A DNA stretch of 64,000 nt from an uncultured Acidobacteriota bacterium. GTDB taxonomy: Bacteria; Acidobacteriota; Terriglobia; Terriglobales; Acidobacteriaceae. Under the pieces are notes generated by a model. The model was given only the letters and a program-made list of their open reading frames with translations. It did no database searches and was not told the origin of the DNA. The stretch lies in the NCBI GenBank assembly GCA_903832055.1, contig CAILAC010000012.1:20991-84990 (forward strand), in the 5' to 3' direction. Below, one piece after another: positions 27,694-36,300 of this stretch; within the stretch, counting starts at the first letter, position 1, and each line of letters opens with the position of its first letter. A program made the position numbers and the translations under genes.

Positions 27694-29580
27694 TCAGGGC
27701 AGGGGGTTGGCAGATGCGACCGGTGGGGTTTTCGCAGGAGGGACAGAACATGGCATCCCGGCGCAAAGCGAACCGGTGATCCCCTGCCCTTCCTTCACGA
27801 GATAGACGCGGTCAACGGCTGGAAGAACAACTGTCTCTTTGCGTCCCGAGGGCCAGTGGATCTCAGCAGTTCCGGCATCCGTTGCGTCACCTAGTCCAAA
27901 GTGAAGACGCTGATCGTTGGAGGATGCATAGCTGCCGCCGCTCATCACATCTTCCCGGTGACGCATTCCGTTCGCTTTCAGGTACACGCTGGCACCGATG
28001 GCGTCACGCGGGCTACCGTTGCCGCCTTCGAGCTTCAGGGTGACCCAGTGATGGTGGTCGGGGCTGACGTTGCGCAGCAGCCTGGGCGGACCATCCTCTG
28101 GATTGATGATCACATCGATCCTTCCATCGTTGAACAGATCGCCGAAGGCCGCGCCCCGGCCAGAGATCACCGCCGCTTCACCTGAACCCCTGACCGGCGT
28201 TATCTCTTCAAACTTGCCATCTCTGGTGTTGTGAAAGAGTTGCAGGCGCTGCTTGTACGATGTGCCCCAATTCGAGGTGTCCGCCGCCGGATAGATATGG
28301 CCATTGATCATCATGAGGTCAAGCCAGCCGTCGTTGTCATAGTCGAGGAAGCCAGTACCCCAACCCAGAAAGGGCATGGACTTTCGGCCAACGCCGGCGC
28401 GCACGCCTACCTCAGTAAAGCTGCCACCGCCATCATTGCGGTAGAGCAGCTTGGCTTCTTCAGAGAAGTCAGTGATGGCGACATCAAGCAGGCCATTGTT
28501 TAGATAATCGCCAACGGCCACACCCATGGCTGCAACCTCGCGGCCGTTTTCATTGAGCGCAATCCCTGAGGTGAAGCTCGCGTCTTCAAAGGTGCCGTCG
28601 CCACGATTCAGGTAGAGATAGCTCTGAGTGGAATCGTCGGCGATCAGCAGGTCCAGTTTGCCATCATTGTTCAGATCGGCAAATACAGGCGTGATGCCGT
28701 AATACCGATTCGCTTCATCATCCACGCCCGCCTTGGTGCTGACATCGGTGAACGTGCCATCGCCATTGTTGTGGAAGAGGTGGTCAGGCTCGCCTTCCAG
28801 GTTCTTGGGGCCACACATCACAGATACGCCGTGAAACTCACAGAACGAAAATCCGGTTGCCTTGGTCTTCTCGTATGGCAGGTTGTTCCGGTCAAAATGG
28901 ACGTACCCGGTGACGAAGAGGTCAGGTCGGCCATCGCCGTCGTAATCGCCCCAGGTTGCGCCGGCCGACCAGTTGCCCAGCGTGACGCCCGCCTTCTCTG
29001 CGACATCAGTAAAGGTGCCGTCATGGTTGTTGTGAAAAAGGCGATTTTTACCCCAGTTGGCCACGAAGATATCTGGCCAGCCGTCGTTATCGTAGTCTGC
29101 GATGGCCACGCCAAAGCCCCAACGGTCGTTGGTGACCCCGGCTTTGCTGGCCACGTCGGTGAAGGTGCCGTCGTGGTTGTTGTGGAAAAGAGCCGCGTGG
29201 GGCATGGACTCTTTGCCATCCAACGCGTCAAAAGTCGCGCCGTTGACCAGGTAGATATCCAGCCATCCGTCCTGGTCGTAGTCGATCAGGCCGACCCCGG
29301 ATCCGTTGGTTTCGAGGATCAGCTTCTTTTCGGCGGTGCCCATGGTGTGGGTCCATTCAGACAGGCCGGCCGCTTTGGTCACATCGCTGAAGAGCATGGG
29401 GCCCGTTTCCAGGAAGCCTCCGGCGGTAACGGGCACGGCAGTCGGAGTTGGCTTGCCGGCTGGCTGGGAAGCCTGGATGCCTTCCGCCGCCTCGGGGGGA
29501 TTGTGCCCGGCAAGCGCCATTGCGGAAGCCGTCCATGCGAGGCTGATGCCGCTCAAGACCAGCACTCTTACCAGGAACAA
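27694..29580 (-). CDS. FG-GAP/VCBS repeat protein with ASPIC/UnbV-like C-terminus (CRTAC1 family)
   Basis: I place the start at a TTG (29580) that has GGAGGG six bases upstream and opens a signal peptide (FLVRVLVLSGISLAW). The frame is open to an ATG at 29739 without a binding site. About seven FG-GAP repeats follow, each with a calcium-type DxDxDG loop such as DYDNDGWPDIF or DLNNDGKLDLL, and the spacer HNNHDGTFTDVA. The C-terminal ~100 residues (VTLKLEGGNGSPRDAIGA, SGGSYASSNDQRLHFGLG) match the ASPIC/UnbV domain. Such secreted propellers bind carbohydrate or partner proteins. It lies upstream of the receptor on the same strand. Confidence 0.9.
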   Translation of the reverse strand: MFLVRVLVLSGISLAWTASAMALAGHNPPEAAEGIQASQPAGKPTPTAVPVTAGGFLETGPMLFSDVTKAAGLSEWTHTMGTAEKKLILETNGSGVGLIDYDQDGWLDIYLVNGATFDALDGKESMPHAALFHNNHDGTFTDVASKAGVTNDRWGFGVAIADYDNDGWPDIFVANWGKNRLFHNNHDGTFTDVAEKAGVTLGNWSAGATWGDYDGDGRPDLFVTGYVHFDRNNLPYEKTKATGFSFCEFHGVSVMCGPKNLEGEPDHLFHNNGDGTFTDVSTKAGVDDEANRYYGITPVFADLNNDGKLDLLIADDSTQSYLYLNRGDGTFEDASFTSGIALNENGREVAAMGVAVGDYLNNGLLDVAITDFSEEAKLLYRNDGGGSFTEVGVRAGVGRKSMPFLGWGTGFLDYDNDGWLDLMMINGHIYPAADTSNWGTSYKQRLQLFHNTRDGKFEEITPVRGSGEAAVISGRGAAFGDLFNDGRIDVIINPEDGPPRLLRNVSPDHHHWVTLKLEGGNGSPRDAIGASVYLKANGMRHREDVMSGGSYASSNDQRLHFGLGDATDAGTAEIHWPSGRKETVVLPAVDRVYLVKEGQGITGSLCAGMPCSVPPAKTPPVASANPLP

Positions 29581-30044
29581 CGCATACCCTCCAACGCCTC
29601 TGAGTGTAGAACATCCGCGCCGAGGAGAGAAGTTGCCCTCCTCGGTCGAAATCAACACATGGGAAGGCTGACGCGGCGATCGATGGAAATGCGGACCAGT
29701 CAGCGACCTGTCACCATTTCCGCGGCAGAAGCCTTTCAAGAGACTGACAATGATTTCGACGCGGTTTGTGGATGGATTTTCGGGGATTTGAGAAACCCCG
29801 GTCTCAAAAGCTGAAAATGAATCATCCGATGGCGTGTTTGCGGATTGAAAAAAGGGGGGGGTACCCCCGTTTTCAGCCTAATTGTCTTGTTATGTGTGAG
29901 TTAGATGTGTTTTTTGTGCTGTTTTGATGTGTTTTTACGCACTTTTTGGGTGATTTTTTGGGGGGTGCTCTTGTAGTTGGGGCGCTTGCGTTGCTGAGCC
30001 TGTTTCGAGTGTACGCGGATGGGTTTTAATTCTCGGCAAGGTCA
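29581..30044. other. Spacer with palindromic repeat remnant, G8 tract and T/G-rich stretch
   Basis: No gene is seen. At 29781-29806 lies a half copy of the palindromic repeat that is complete at 30083-30108. At 29854-29868 a run of eight G abuts TACCCCC, forming a 12-bp palindrome GGGGGTACCCCC (29857-29868). From about 29880 to 29990 the plus strand is almost purely T and G (repeated GTGTTTTTTG, TTTTTGGG). This may be a degraded or rapidly changing segment. Confidence 0.5.
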
Positions 30045-30581
30045 TCAGTAGTTTGGGGAGGGATTTTCAGTGGTTTGGGAAACCCAGGTCTCAGAAACGA
30101 GACCTGGGGCAAACGTGCCTGCCGCTGACGGCCTCAAGCGTCTGTTTTCCTTGACGTGATCGTGGATGATGCGCACGTCTGCGACGAAGTGTCTCTCAAC
30201 GGATTTGCCGTTCACCTGCTTACCGCCGGCTTGCGCGAAGACGGCAATCTGCTCCCCTTCGTCGGCTTCGGCCTGCTTTACCGCCTTGAGAATGAGGTTG
30301 TCGATCGTCGTGCCGCCCTGCTCCATCTCTTCTTCGAGGGCGTTGTAGTCGATTTCCGCGCTTTCTCTCAGGTCCGCTTCGATTTGATGTTCCACTGTGG
30401 CTTCGTCAACCAATTCGTCCTCTGCTGCCACGTCACTCAGTTCACCGTTGAGCTCTGCGACGAGTGCGTTGTCGTCCTGGGGCACGGCCTTGTCTTGCCC
30501 ATGCAGCTGCTGGGGGTGGAGAGCCAGTCCAAGGACAACCAGAGAGACTGCTAACAGGTAGATGCTCGCTTGTCTTGTCAT
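30045..30581 (-). CDS. Small secreted hypothetical protein, acidic
   Basis: The start at 30581 (MTRQASIYLLAVSLV) has GGAG five bases upstream and opens a signal peptide ending near LHGQ. This gives 178 residues. The mature part is acidic (ELSDVAAEDELVDE, LEEEMEQGG) with helical heptads, then a basic KQVNGKSVERHF region. I do not recognise a family. The last ~25 residues (GTFAPGLVSETW to the end) are encoded by an intergenic palindromic repeat (30083-30108), so the original stop may have been lost. It lies 73 bases downstream of the TPR membrane gene, probably in the same transcript. Confidence 0.65.
   Translation of the reverse strand: MTRQASIYLLAVSLVVLGLALHPQQLHGQDKAVPQDDNALVAELNGELSDVAAEDELVDEATVEHQIEADLRESAEIDYNALEEEMEQGGTTIDNLILKAVKQAEADEGEQIAVFAQAGGKQVNGKSVERHFVADVRIIHDHVKENRRLRPSAAGTFAPGLVSETWVSQTTENPSPNY
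30083..30108. repeat. REP-like palindrome, full copy B
   Basis: CCCAGGTCTC (30083-30092) and GAGACCTGGG (30099-30108) form a perfect 10-bp stem with loop AGAAAC, preceded by GGTTTGGGAAA. The same plan (TTTGGGAAACCC, GGTCTC, GGGGCA) recurs at 32624-32666 and in part at 29781-29806. Confidence 0.7.
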
Positions 30582-30654
30582 CGTTTCTCCTTGCGTGTGT
30601 TGTGAGCGCGTGCTTTGACGTGATCTGCCGCTGGTTTGAGCCTCGACAGAGGAC

Positions 30655-32421
30655 CTATGGTTCCTGGGTCTGATCGGGAATGGTGAGTTGATCGAATTGC
30701 TTTCTGGCTTCGAGAAGTTTTTCCTGTTGGTCACGGGCCTCGGCGAGAGCTTTGCGGGCCGCAGAGTCCTTGGGATCATGTTTGAGCTTCGCCTGATTGG
30801 AAGCCAGGGCGGCGTGGTTTAGCTCATCCCAGCCTTTGAGAGCGGCACCCCAGTTACTGTAGGTCTTGTAGGCCGGGTCAAGTTGCATCGATTTTTGATA
30901 TCTTTCGATGGCCTCAGGATACCTCTGCTGGACGAGGAAGAGATCTCCCCAACTTCTGAAGGCCGTCGAGTATTGCGGGTCGAGTTCGGCAGCCTTCTGG
31001 TATTCGGCATCGGCCTGCTCGTACTCCTGCCCATGGCGATAGATGTCACCCAGAACTTTGTGAACGGGTGCGCCCCCTGGATCGAGGGTGATGGAGGTCT
31101 GCAATTTGTCGATGGCCGCCTGGTATTGCTTTGCCGCACGATAGGGGGCACCTTCTTGATTGGGGTTCTGCTCATCGATGACTTCTGCCCAGTTCAGATA
31201 GGCTGTTGCATCTTTGGGATTGAGCTTGATGGCCATCTGGAACTTATCGATGGCTGCCTTATCCTGCGCGGGGTCACGGTTCTGGTTCTGGTCATCGATG
31301 GCGACGCCCCAGTCGTCGTAGACCATGGCGTCTGTGGGGTCGAGCTGGATGGCCATTTGATATTTTTCAATGGCCCCGGTGTAGTCCTTCCGGTCTTCAA
31401 GCATGTTGCCCCAACTGTTGTAGGCGTCGGCGGCGTGGGGTGGGGAGGGATGGTTGTACCAACGGCGTCTCGCTCGATCAATTTCGATGGCTTTTTGAAA
31501 GCTGGCCTCTGCCTTTGCATAGCTTTTCTGGTCGGCGAGGATATCTCCCTGGAGGATGTAGGCAGCTGTCTTCAGGCCGTCTTCAAGCGATGGTTGCTGA
31601 AGCAGCTGATCGAGGATGTGAAGCGCGGTCTCCTCCTTGCCCTGCTGCCGTTTGTAGACGGCAAGGATGTAGGGATTGACCTGCAACAGGACGACCTCGG
31701 CCGTGCATTGGGCGAGGCCATCCATGTCATCGCGAGGCACAACAAACCTGACCGACGAGGTGCCGCCGCCCCTCGGTGATGTGGCGTAGACCGTTGCCAC
31801 TGCGACAGGAACCTGGGCGAGAGAGGGTGCACTGTCACAGGCGTACTTTTCGCGGCTGGGGATCAGGGCCGGCTGGGCCAGCGGGGTTTGGGACTGGGGA
31901 AAGACGATGTCGCCGGTGATGCGCTGCGGATAGAAGCGAAAGACGCTGCGAAGGATGGCGACCAGATCATTGATGCCCAGTTTTGTACCGGGAACCTCGA
32001 TGGAAGGTGTTGCGACGGCCTCCTGAGGCAGGCGGACGTTGTCTTTCTTCATTTGAGACTGGGTGGTGGCTTCGATGTGCCGTATTGCAGCGCCGACCTG
32101 ATTGACCATGACGGCGGAGGTAAAGCCGTTTTTGCTGAGGTCTGGCGGCAGGTTGATGGAGTCAATGACGAGGACATGGTGGGTGGTTTCGTCGTAGAGA
32201 TAAAGGAGTGTCGGGACGAGGACGAGGGCAAAGGCGACCTGGGTGAGGGTGAGATCTTTTGCAAGATTCTTGAGTGAGGCGAGCAGGCGATGGGCCCTCT
32301 CTGGCTGCCAGAGCCACTTGCGGGCTGTCATTTGCCATTCATGCAGGATCATTGCTTGCCCGTTTGCCCGATGGGGAGAATGCTGGACATCCCCCTGGAT
32401 CGGAGGGTGGACAGTCCGCAT
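30655..32421 (-). CDS. Membrane-anchored TPR protein
   Basis: The 588-residue protein has one membrane helix at about residues 58-77, preceded by basic residues, so the bulk is probably periplasmic. Residues ~80-270 hold a domain I do not recognise, with a short SPRGGGTSS loop. From ~270 onward are about eight TPR units (AAYILQGDILADQKSY, AYNSWGNMLEDRKDY and similar), and the C-terminus is a charged coiled coil. The start is uncertain: Mets at 32421, 32352 and 32331 are possible and none has a clear binding site. It may share a transcript with the small secreted protein downstream. Confidence 0.75.
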   Translation of the reverse strand: MRTVHPPIQGDVQHSPHRANGQAMILHEWQMTARKWLWQPERAHRLLASLKNLAKDLTLTQVAFALVLVPTLLYLYDETTHHVLVIDSINLPPDLSKNGFTSAVMVNQVGAAIRHIEATTQSQMKKDNVRLPQEAVATPSIEVPGTKLGINDLVAILRSVFRFYPQRITGDIVFPQSQTPLAQPALIPSREKYACDSAPSLAQVPVAVATVYATSPRGGGTSSVRFVVPRDDMDGLAQCTAEVVLLQVNPYILAVYKRQQGKEETALHILDQLLQQPSLEDGLKTAAYILQGDILADQKSYAKAEASFQKAIEIDRARRRWYNHPSPPHAADAYNSWGNMLEDRKDYTGAIEKYQMAIQLDPTDAMVYDDWGVAIDDQNQNRDPAQDKAAIDKFQMAIKLNPKDATAYLNWAEVIDEQNPNQEGAPYRAAKQYQAAIDKLQTSITLDPGGAPVHKVLGDIYRHGQEYEQADAEYQKAAELDPQYSTAFRSWGDLFLVQQRYPEAIERYQKSMQLDPAYKTYSNWGAALKGWDELNHAALASNQAKLKHDPKDSAARKALAEARDQQEKLLEARKQFDQLTIPDQTQEP

Positions 32422-32623
32422 CGAGGCCTCGAGAAGCGGTCGGAATCTTCACTCGAATCAACGTCGGGAAAGTCCATCACCCGGGGAGCGGATGTTTCCG
32501 GAATTCAAGGAGAGTACATGGAATGAGTGACATGCGCAAGGCGGGGGCAGGGGCGGGGAATGATTGGGCCTTGGAGCCCCTCATCTCAAAATCGAGTTGG
32601 TGGGGAGTACCGGGTGTTTTCTT

Positions 32624-32666
32624 GTTTTGGGATACCCCGGTCTGAAAGTCCAGACCGGGGGCACCC
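32624..32666. repeat. REP-like palindrome, copy C
   Basis: CCCCGGTCTG (32635-32644) and CAGACCGGGG (32651-32660) form a perfect 10-bp stem with loop AAAGTC, preceded by TTTTGGGATA and followed by GGCACCC. It lies 50 bases past the yidC stop, and on that strand it could also act as a terminator. Confidence 0.7.
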
Positions 32667-32715
32667 ACTTTTGTCGGATTCCGGAGACCCCAGTTTGATT
32701 CTGAAAAACCGGATT

Positions 32716-34506
32716 TTATCTTCGGCCCTGGATGGTTTTGTTGGCGGATTTGGCGGCTCGTTTGGCGGCGAGGGCTTTGAGTTCGAGGCCCATTTTTGAT
32801 TGGTTGATGCCGAGTTGGAGGCCGAGGTTGAGCAGGTTGCCGGTAGCCCAGTAGAGGGCGAGGCCAGAGGCGAAGTTCCACATCGAAAATCCAAAAATCG
32901 CAGGCATCATGAAGGCCATCATGCGGCGCTGGGCGGGGTCCATACCGGGCGACGGGGTGATGAACTGGACCAGGAACATGCTGGCGATGATGATGACGGG
33001 AAGGATGTGCCAGGGGTCGGCGATGGCAAGATTTGGGAGCCATCCCCAGGTGGCCTGGCGGAGCTCAATGACGTTGGCGAGGACGCGGTAGTAGGCGAAG
33101 AAGAGCGGCATCTGGACGAGCAGGGGCAGGCAGCCGCCGTACATGTTGATGCCCTCGTCCTTGTAGAGCTTCATGGTCTCGGCGTTCATGTCGTTGCGCC
33201 GGGGGTCGGTGGCCTTGACGTTGGCGTACTTGCGCTTGATGGCCTCGAGCTTGGGCTGGACGCGCTGCATTTTGAGCGACGACTTCATCATCATGAGGCG
33301 GGTGGGCAACATGAGGAAGTTGAAGAAGAGGGTGACGAGGACGATGGCCCAGCCCCAGTTGCCGACGTAGTGGTAGACGAAGCGGAGCAGGAGGAAGAGC
33401 GGCTCGGCGATGACCTTGAGCCAGCCGAACTGGATGAGCGGCTTGAGGTCTTCGCCCGTGGTCTTGCCGTCGGGGCCTGTGGCGTGGATGGAGGCGAGGA
33501 CATCGAACTGGAGGGGTCCGGCGAAGAGGCGGGTATGGGTGTCGCCGCTGGTGTCACCGACGGCGAGGCCGAGAACGGCGGACTTGAATTTTTCGCCGGT
33601 GGGGTTGGCTGCGTCTTTTGGCACGTCGATGGTGTTGTGCAGCGTGACCAGGGTGGCGCGGGAGGGGACGGCGGGCAGGAAGGCGGCGGCAAAGTAGAGA
33701 TCGATGGCGCCGGCGTACTGATAGGGCTGCTCGAGGGTGGCGCCGCCGTTGACCTTGTTGGGGCCGACGGAGTCATGTTTTCCGTCGATGGACCAGGCGA
33801 ATTTGCCGGCGGCGTACTGGGCTACTTCCTCCTGGTCACCGAGGCCGCTGGGCCACTGAACGAGGGTGCGGACGGGCGAGCCGGCGCGTGTGACGTTGAC
33901 CTCGGTATCGACAACGTAGCTCTCGTTGAAGGTGAAGGTCTTGGTGACGGTGAGGGGGCCCTTGGCGTATTTGAAGATGATGCCGGCGGGCGCGGTAACG
34001 ATGCCGGTGGCGGAGGACTGGTAGAGGGCCTGGTTCAACTCAGTGGTGAGGGCCGGCTCATAGGTGTAGAGAGAGAGAGGGTAGCCGAAGTCAGCGGCGG
34101 CGCGCTGGTTGATGAGATCGAGCGGGCGGCCGTGGGAATCCTTGTATTTCTTGAGGATCCAGCTCTTGACCTGGGCACCGCGATTGGTGAAGGTGACGCG
34201 GTAGAGCTCGTTTTCAACGATGGTCTGGGTTTCAGCAGCGGCGACGATGGCCGGGGCGGCACCGGGCGCGGCAGGCGAAGACTGACCAGCTGCGCCGGGA
34301 GCGGCAGGATTCATGGCAGCGGGAACCTGCGCCGACTGCGATGACTGCTGCTGCGAGGGCGGCGTCGACGGTGTGGGCGGCTTCAGGTACTGGAAGGCGA
34401 TAAGCGCGATGAGGGCGAGCACGGTAAAGGCCAGCATGGAGCGCATGTCGCCGCCGCCACCGCCGGAGCCTTGCTGGGGAGCATTCGGATTACGTAGTTC
34501 AGCCAA
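32716..34506 (-). CDS. yidC: Membrane protein insertase YidC
   Basis: YidC inserts and folds inner-membrane proteins, alone or with SecYEG. I place the start at a TTG (34506), giving 596 residues beginning (M)AELRNPNAPQQGSG. The ATG at 34584 would add 26 residues of low-likelihood sequence. There is one N-terminal membrane helix (about 22-40), a Pro/Ala/Gln linker, the large periplasmic beta domain (~90-370), and the conserved five-helix core with LFFNFLMLPTRLMMMKSS and GGCLPLLVQMPLFFAYYRVL. The C-terminus is basic (KRAAKSANKTIQGRR), which may bind ribosomes. It belongs to the conserved rpmH-rnpA-yidD-yidC block. Confidence 0.95.
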   Translation of the reverse strand: MAELRNPNAPQQGSGGGGGDMRSMLAFTVLALIALIAFQYLKPPTPSTPPSQQQSSQSAQVPAAMNPAAPGAAGQSSPAAPGAAPAIVAAAETQTIVENELYRVTFTNRGAQVKSWILKKYKDSHGRPLDLINQRAAADFGYPLSLYTYEPALTTELNQALYQSSATGIVTAPAGIIFKYAKGPLTVTKTFTFNESYVVDTEVNVTRAGSPVRTLVQWPSGLGDQEEVAQYAAGKFAWSIDGKHDSVGPNKVNGGATLEQPYQYAGAIDLYFAAAFLPAVPSRATLVTLHNTIDVPKDAANPTGEKFKSAVLGLAVGDTSGDTHTRLFAGPLQFDVLASIHATGPDGKTTGEDLKPLIQFGWLKVIAEPLFLLLRFVYHYVGNWGWAIVLVTLFFNFLMLPTRLMMMKSSLKMQRVQPKLEAIKRKYANVKATDPRRNDMNAETMKLYKDEGINMYGGCLPLLVQMPLFFAYYRVLANVIELRQATWGWLPNLAIADPWHILPVIIIASMFLVQFITPSPGMDPAQRRMMAFMMPAIFGFSMWNFASGLALYWATGNLLNLGLQLGINQSKMGLELKALAAKRAAKSANKTIQGRR

Positions 34507-34596
34507 AGAATTAGGTCCTGTCGTCTGGTACAGAGTGCGTCTTGCCGTTTCCTGGTGGAGCGCATGGGAAGAGGTCCCGGACAAGTCGCTGCTCTT

Positions 34597-34896
34597 CTAT
34601 GGTAATGGGTCGGGGGCGGTTGCCCGTTGCCTGTTTGCGTCGATTGGATGGTTTGCGGCGGGGGCGGGTACTGGGGTCGGTACCGGATCGTAACCACTGC
34701 CGCCGAAAGGGTGGCAGCGGAGCAGGCGGCGCAGGGCCAGAAAGCTGCCGTGGAGAGCGCCGTGAGAGGTGATGGCTTCTGTGGCGTATTGCGAGCAGGT
34801 GGGCTGGAAGCGACAGCCGGAGGGAAAGAGCGAATGGAGGGCGGGCGAGATCCAGTAGCGGTAGAAGGCGAGGATAGCGAGAAGGATCTGCTTCAT
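34597..34896 (-). CDS. yidD: Membrane protein insertion efficiency factor YidD
   Basis: The 99-residue protein has the YidD core: [17 protein letters not shown], then [36 protein letters not shown]. The amphipathic N-terminal helix should lie at the inner membrane. The last ~25 residues are a Pro-rich extension. Its ATG overlaps the rnpA stop (ATGA), so it is coupled to rnpA. It helps YidC-dependent insertion. Confidence 0.95.
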   Translation of the reverse strand: MKQILLAILAFYRYWISPALHSLFPSGCRFQPTCSQYATEAITSHGALHGSFLALRRLLRCHPFGGSGYDPVPTPVPAPAANHPIDANRQRATAPDPLP

Positions 34897-35456
34897 ACTC
34901 TGCTTTGCTGGGCTGGCCGGGGCGGCGCTTCTTCTGCGGGGCGGCGGCTGGCTGCCTGACGCATTTGCGCGGCGGCCTGACGAAAGATACGCAGAAGCTC
35001 GGCGTCAAGTTTCAGGAAATCCATCTCCATGACAAAACGGCGGGGATGGAGGATGAGATCGATGCCCTGGGGCAGCTCGTGGATGTGCAGGCGGACGAGT
35101 TCGCGGAGGCGGCGCTTGATGCGGTTGCGCTCGTGGGCCTTGCCGATGACTTTGCCGACGGTGAGGCCGACCCGGGGAGTGGCCTGGGGGGCGTCTGGTC
35201 GGGCGGCGAGGAACCATGTCATCGAGGAGGAGAATTGCTTGCGAGAGGCCTTGTAGGCGCGCTGGTAGTCAGCGTGCTTGCGCAGGCTAATCTGCCTGGC
35301 GGGGCTCAGCTTTACCGCAGAGCTTGCGGCCGTCGAGCTGCGTTTCTGAGCAGTAAAAATACCCGACCCCTGCAGTGCAGGGGTTTGGGCATTGGAGATC
35401 AGATTTTGTGTGGGCTCTGAGCCGGAGAGTGTTTCGGATGAAGTCACGACGGTCAC
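34893..35456 (-). CDS. rnpA: Ribonuclease P protein component
   Basis: RnpA binds RNase P RNA to mature tRNA 5' ends. The conserved core runs from [15 protein letters not shown] through [26 protein letters not shown], which includes the RNR signature, to [12 protein letters not shown], and a Pro/Arg/Ala tail follows. The start is unresolved. The frame is open to a TTG at 35495, with GTGs at 35456 and 35447, and none has a well-spaced binding site. The ~55-residue N-terminal extension contains a hairpin-forming DNA segment (35366-35384), so the true start may be a rare codon closer to the core. Confidence 0.9.
   Translation of the reverse strand: MTVVTSSETLSGSEPTQNLISNAQTPALQGSGIFTAQKRSSTAASSAVKLSPARQISLRKHADYQRAYKASRKQFSSSMTWFLAARPDAPQATPRVGLTVGKVIGKAHERNRIKRRLRELVRLHIHELPQGIDLILHPRRFVMEMDFLKLDAELLRIFRQAAAQMRQAASRRPAEEAPPRPAQQSRV
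35366..35384 (-). terminator. Hairpin with T run between rpmH and the rnpA core (possible attenuator)
   Basis: On the minus strand ACCCCTG-CACTG-CAGGGGT is followed by CGGGTATTTTT. It lies about 150 bases after the rpmH stop and before the conserved part of rnpA. It looks like an intrinsic terminator or attenuator that would lower rnpA relative to rpmH. If rnpA starts at its upstream GTG the hairpin is inside the coding region. Confidence 0.45.
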
Positions 35457-35537
35457 AAACCTTGTTGTGATGGAGATGTTGCGGGGCCGTGACAATGAGC
35501 CGGTACGAATTCTACGAGAGAACTGGTTCCGGAAAGA

Positions 35538-35693
35538 CTAGTCGCGGAACCCGGCGCTGACGGCAACGCGCTTGCGGCCCTGTGCGCGACGGCGGCTCAG
35601 TACGGCGGCGCCGCTCTTGGTCTTCATGCGGGCCCGAAAGCCGTGGGTCTTTACGCGCTTGCGGCGGTTGGGCTGAAATGTGCGCTTGGGCAT
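35538..35693 (-). CDS. rpmH: Large ribosomal subunit protein bL34
   Basis: This 51-residue protein was found by direct translation from the ATG at 35693. It begins [20 protein letters not shown] and continues [20 protein letters not shown], ending in FRD. This is the standard bL34 sequence, very basic and slightly longer than the 44-47 residues usual. It heads the rpmH-rnpA-yidD-yidC block and is divergent from dnaA. Confidence 0.97.
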   Translation of the reverse strand: MPKRTFQPNRRKRVKTHGFRARMKTKSGAAVLSRRRAQGRKRVAVSAGFRD

Positions 35694-36300
35694 CGGAATG
35701 CGCTCCTGAATCTTCTCTGTTGATTTCTTCGCCTTGACGGCAAGTCCTGAGTATAACGCAGAAGCGTTTCTAAATCCAGTGCCGAGACCCGTGAAGCCCG
35801 AACATGCCTGGCGGAGGGTCGAAGGGGACGTTGACCGAGGGCGCGGGAAGGCAGTTTGAGGAATCGGGGGTGGGTTGGCGGAAGAGCTCCCCTGGGGGTA
35901 ACATGGGCACTGCAGGGACGATGAAAGTGGGTTGGCGTCTCGGATGATGGGTGAGTTGGCGGCTGTTTTTGCCTTCCGGCGAGACTCTCTGTAGAAGGTT
36001 TCACCAAGGCTGGTGCAATTAGCCGAGTTGTGTGAATGACACGTTTCATGAGCCCGATTTTGTGCTAGTATCGGACCCGTTCACCAAAGATTCGGAAGGC
36101 TTATCTGTACCGAGTTTTGTCTACGAAGTCGATGCAAATTGCAGGCAACCGCCTGCATGTCTCACGGTAGATTTGATTACCAATTCCGGCGCGAGGTGTT
36201 ACCTTTCGCGTCGAGGGCGAAGCATTGTTTTTTACTCTGTAGCAAAACTGGACACAGACCGATCGCTGGGCAGAAGAAAGTGTACTTAAGGAATCTATCG
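35694..36300. other. 607-base rpmH-dnaA divergent spacer
   Basis: This spacer holds the rpmH and dnaA promoters, and in many bacteria the origin. I see no DnaA box (TTWTNCACA) here on either strand. TAGTAT at 36066-36071 with TTTCAT at 36044-36049 is a weak candidate dnaA promoter, which would leave a leader of about 220 bases. The half near rpmH is GC-rich. Confidence 0.5.

Noticed and set aside
32800..34344. 514-codon open frame on the plus strand
   Set aside because: It is antisense to yidC. Its composition (Gly/Val/Asp-rich, low complexity) is the complement of a GC-rich gene, and yidC is certain.
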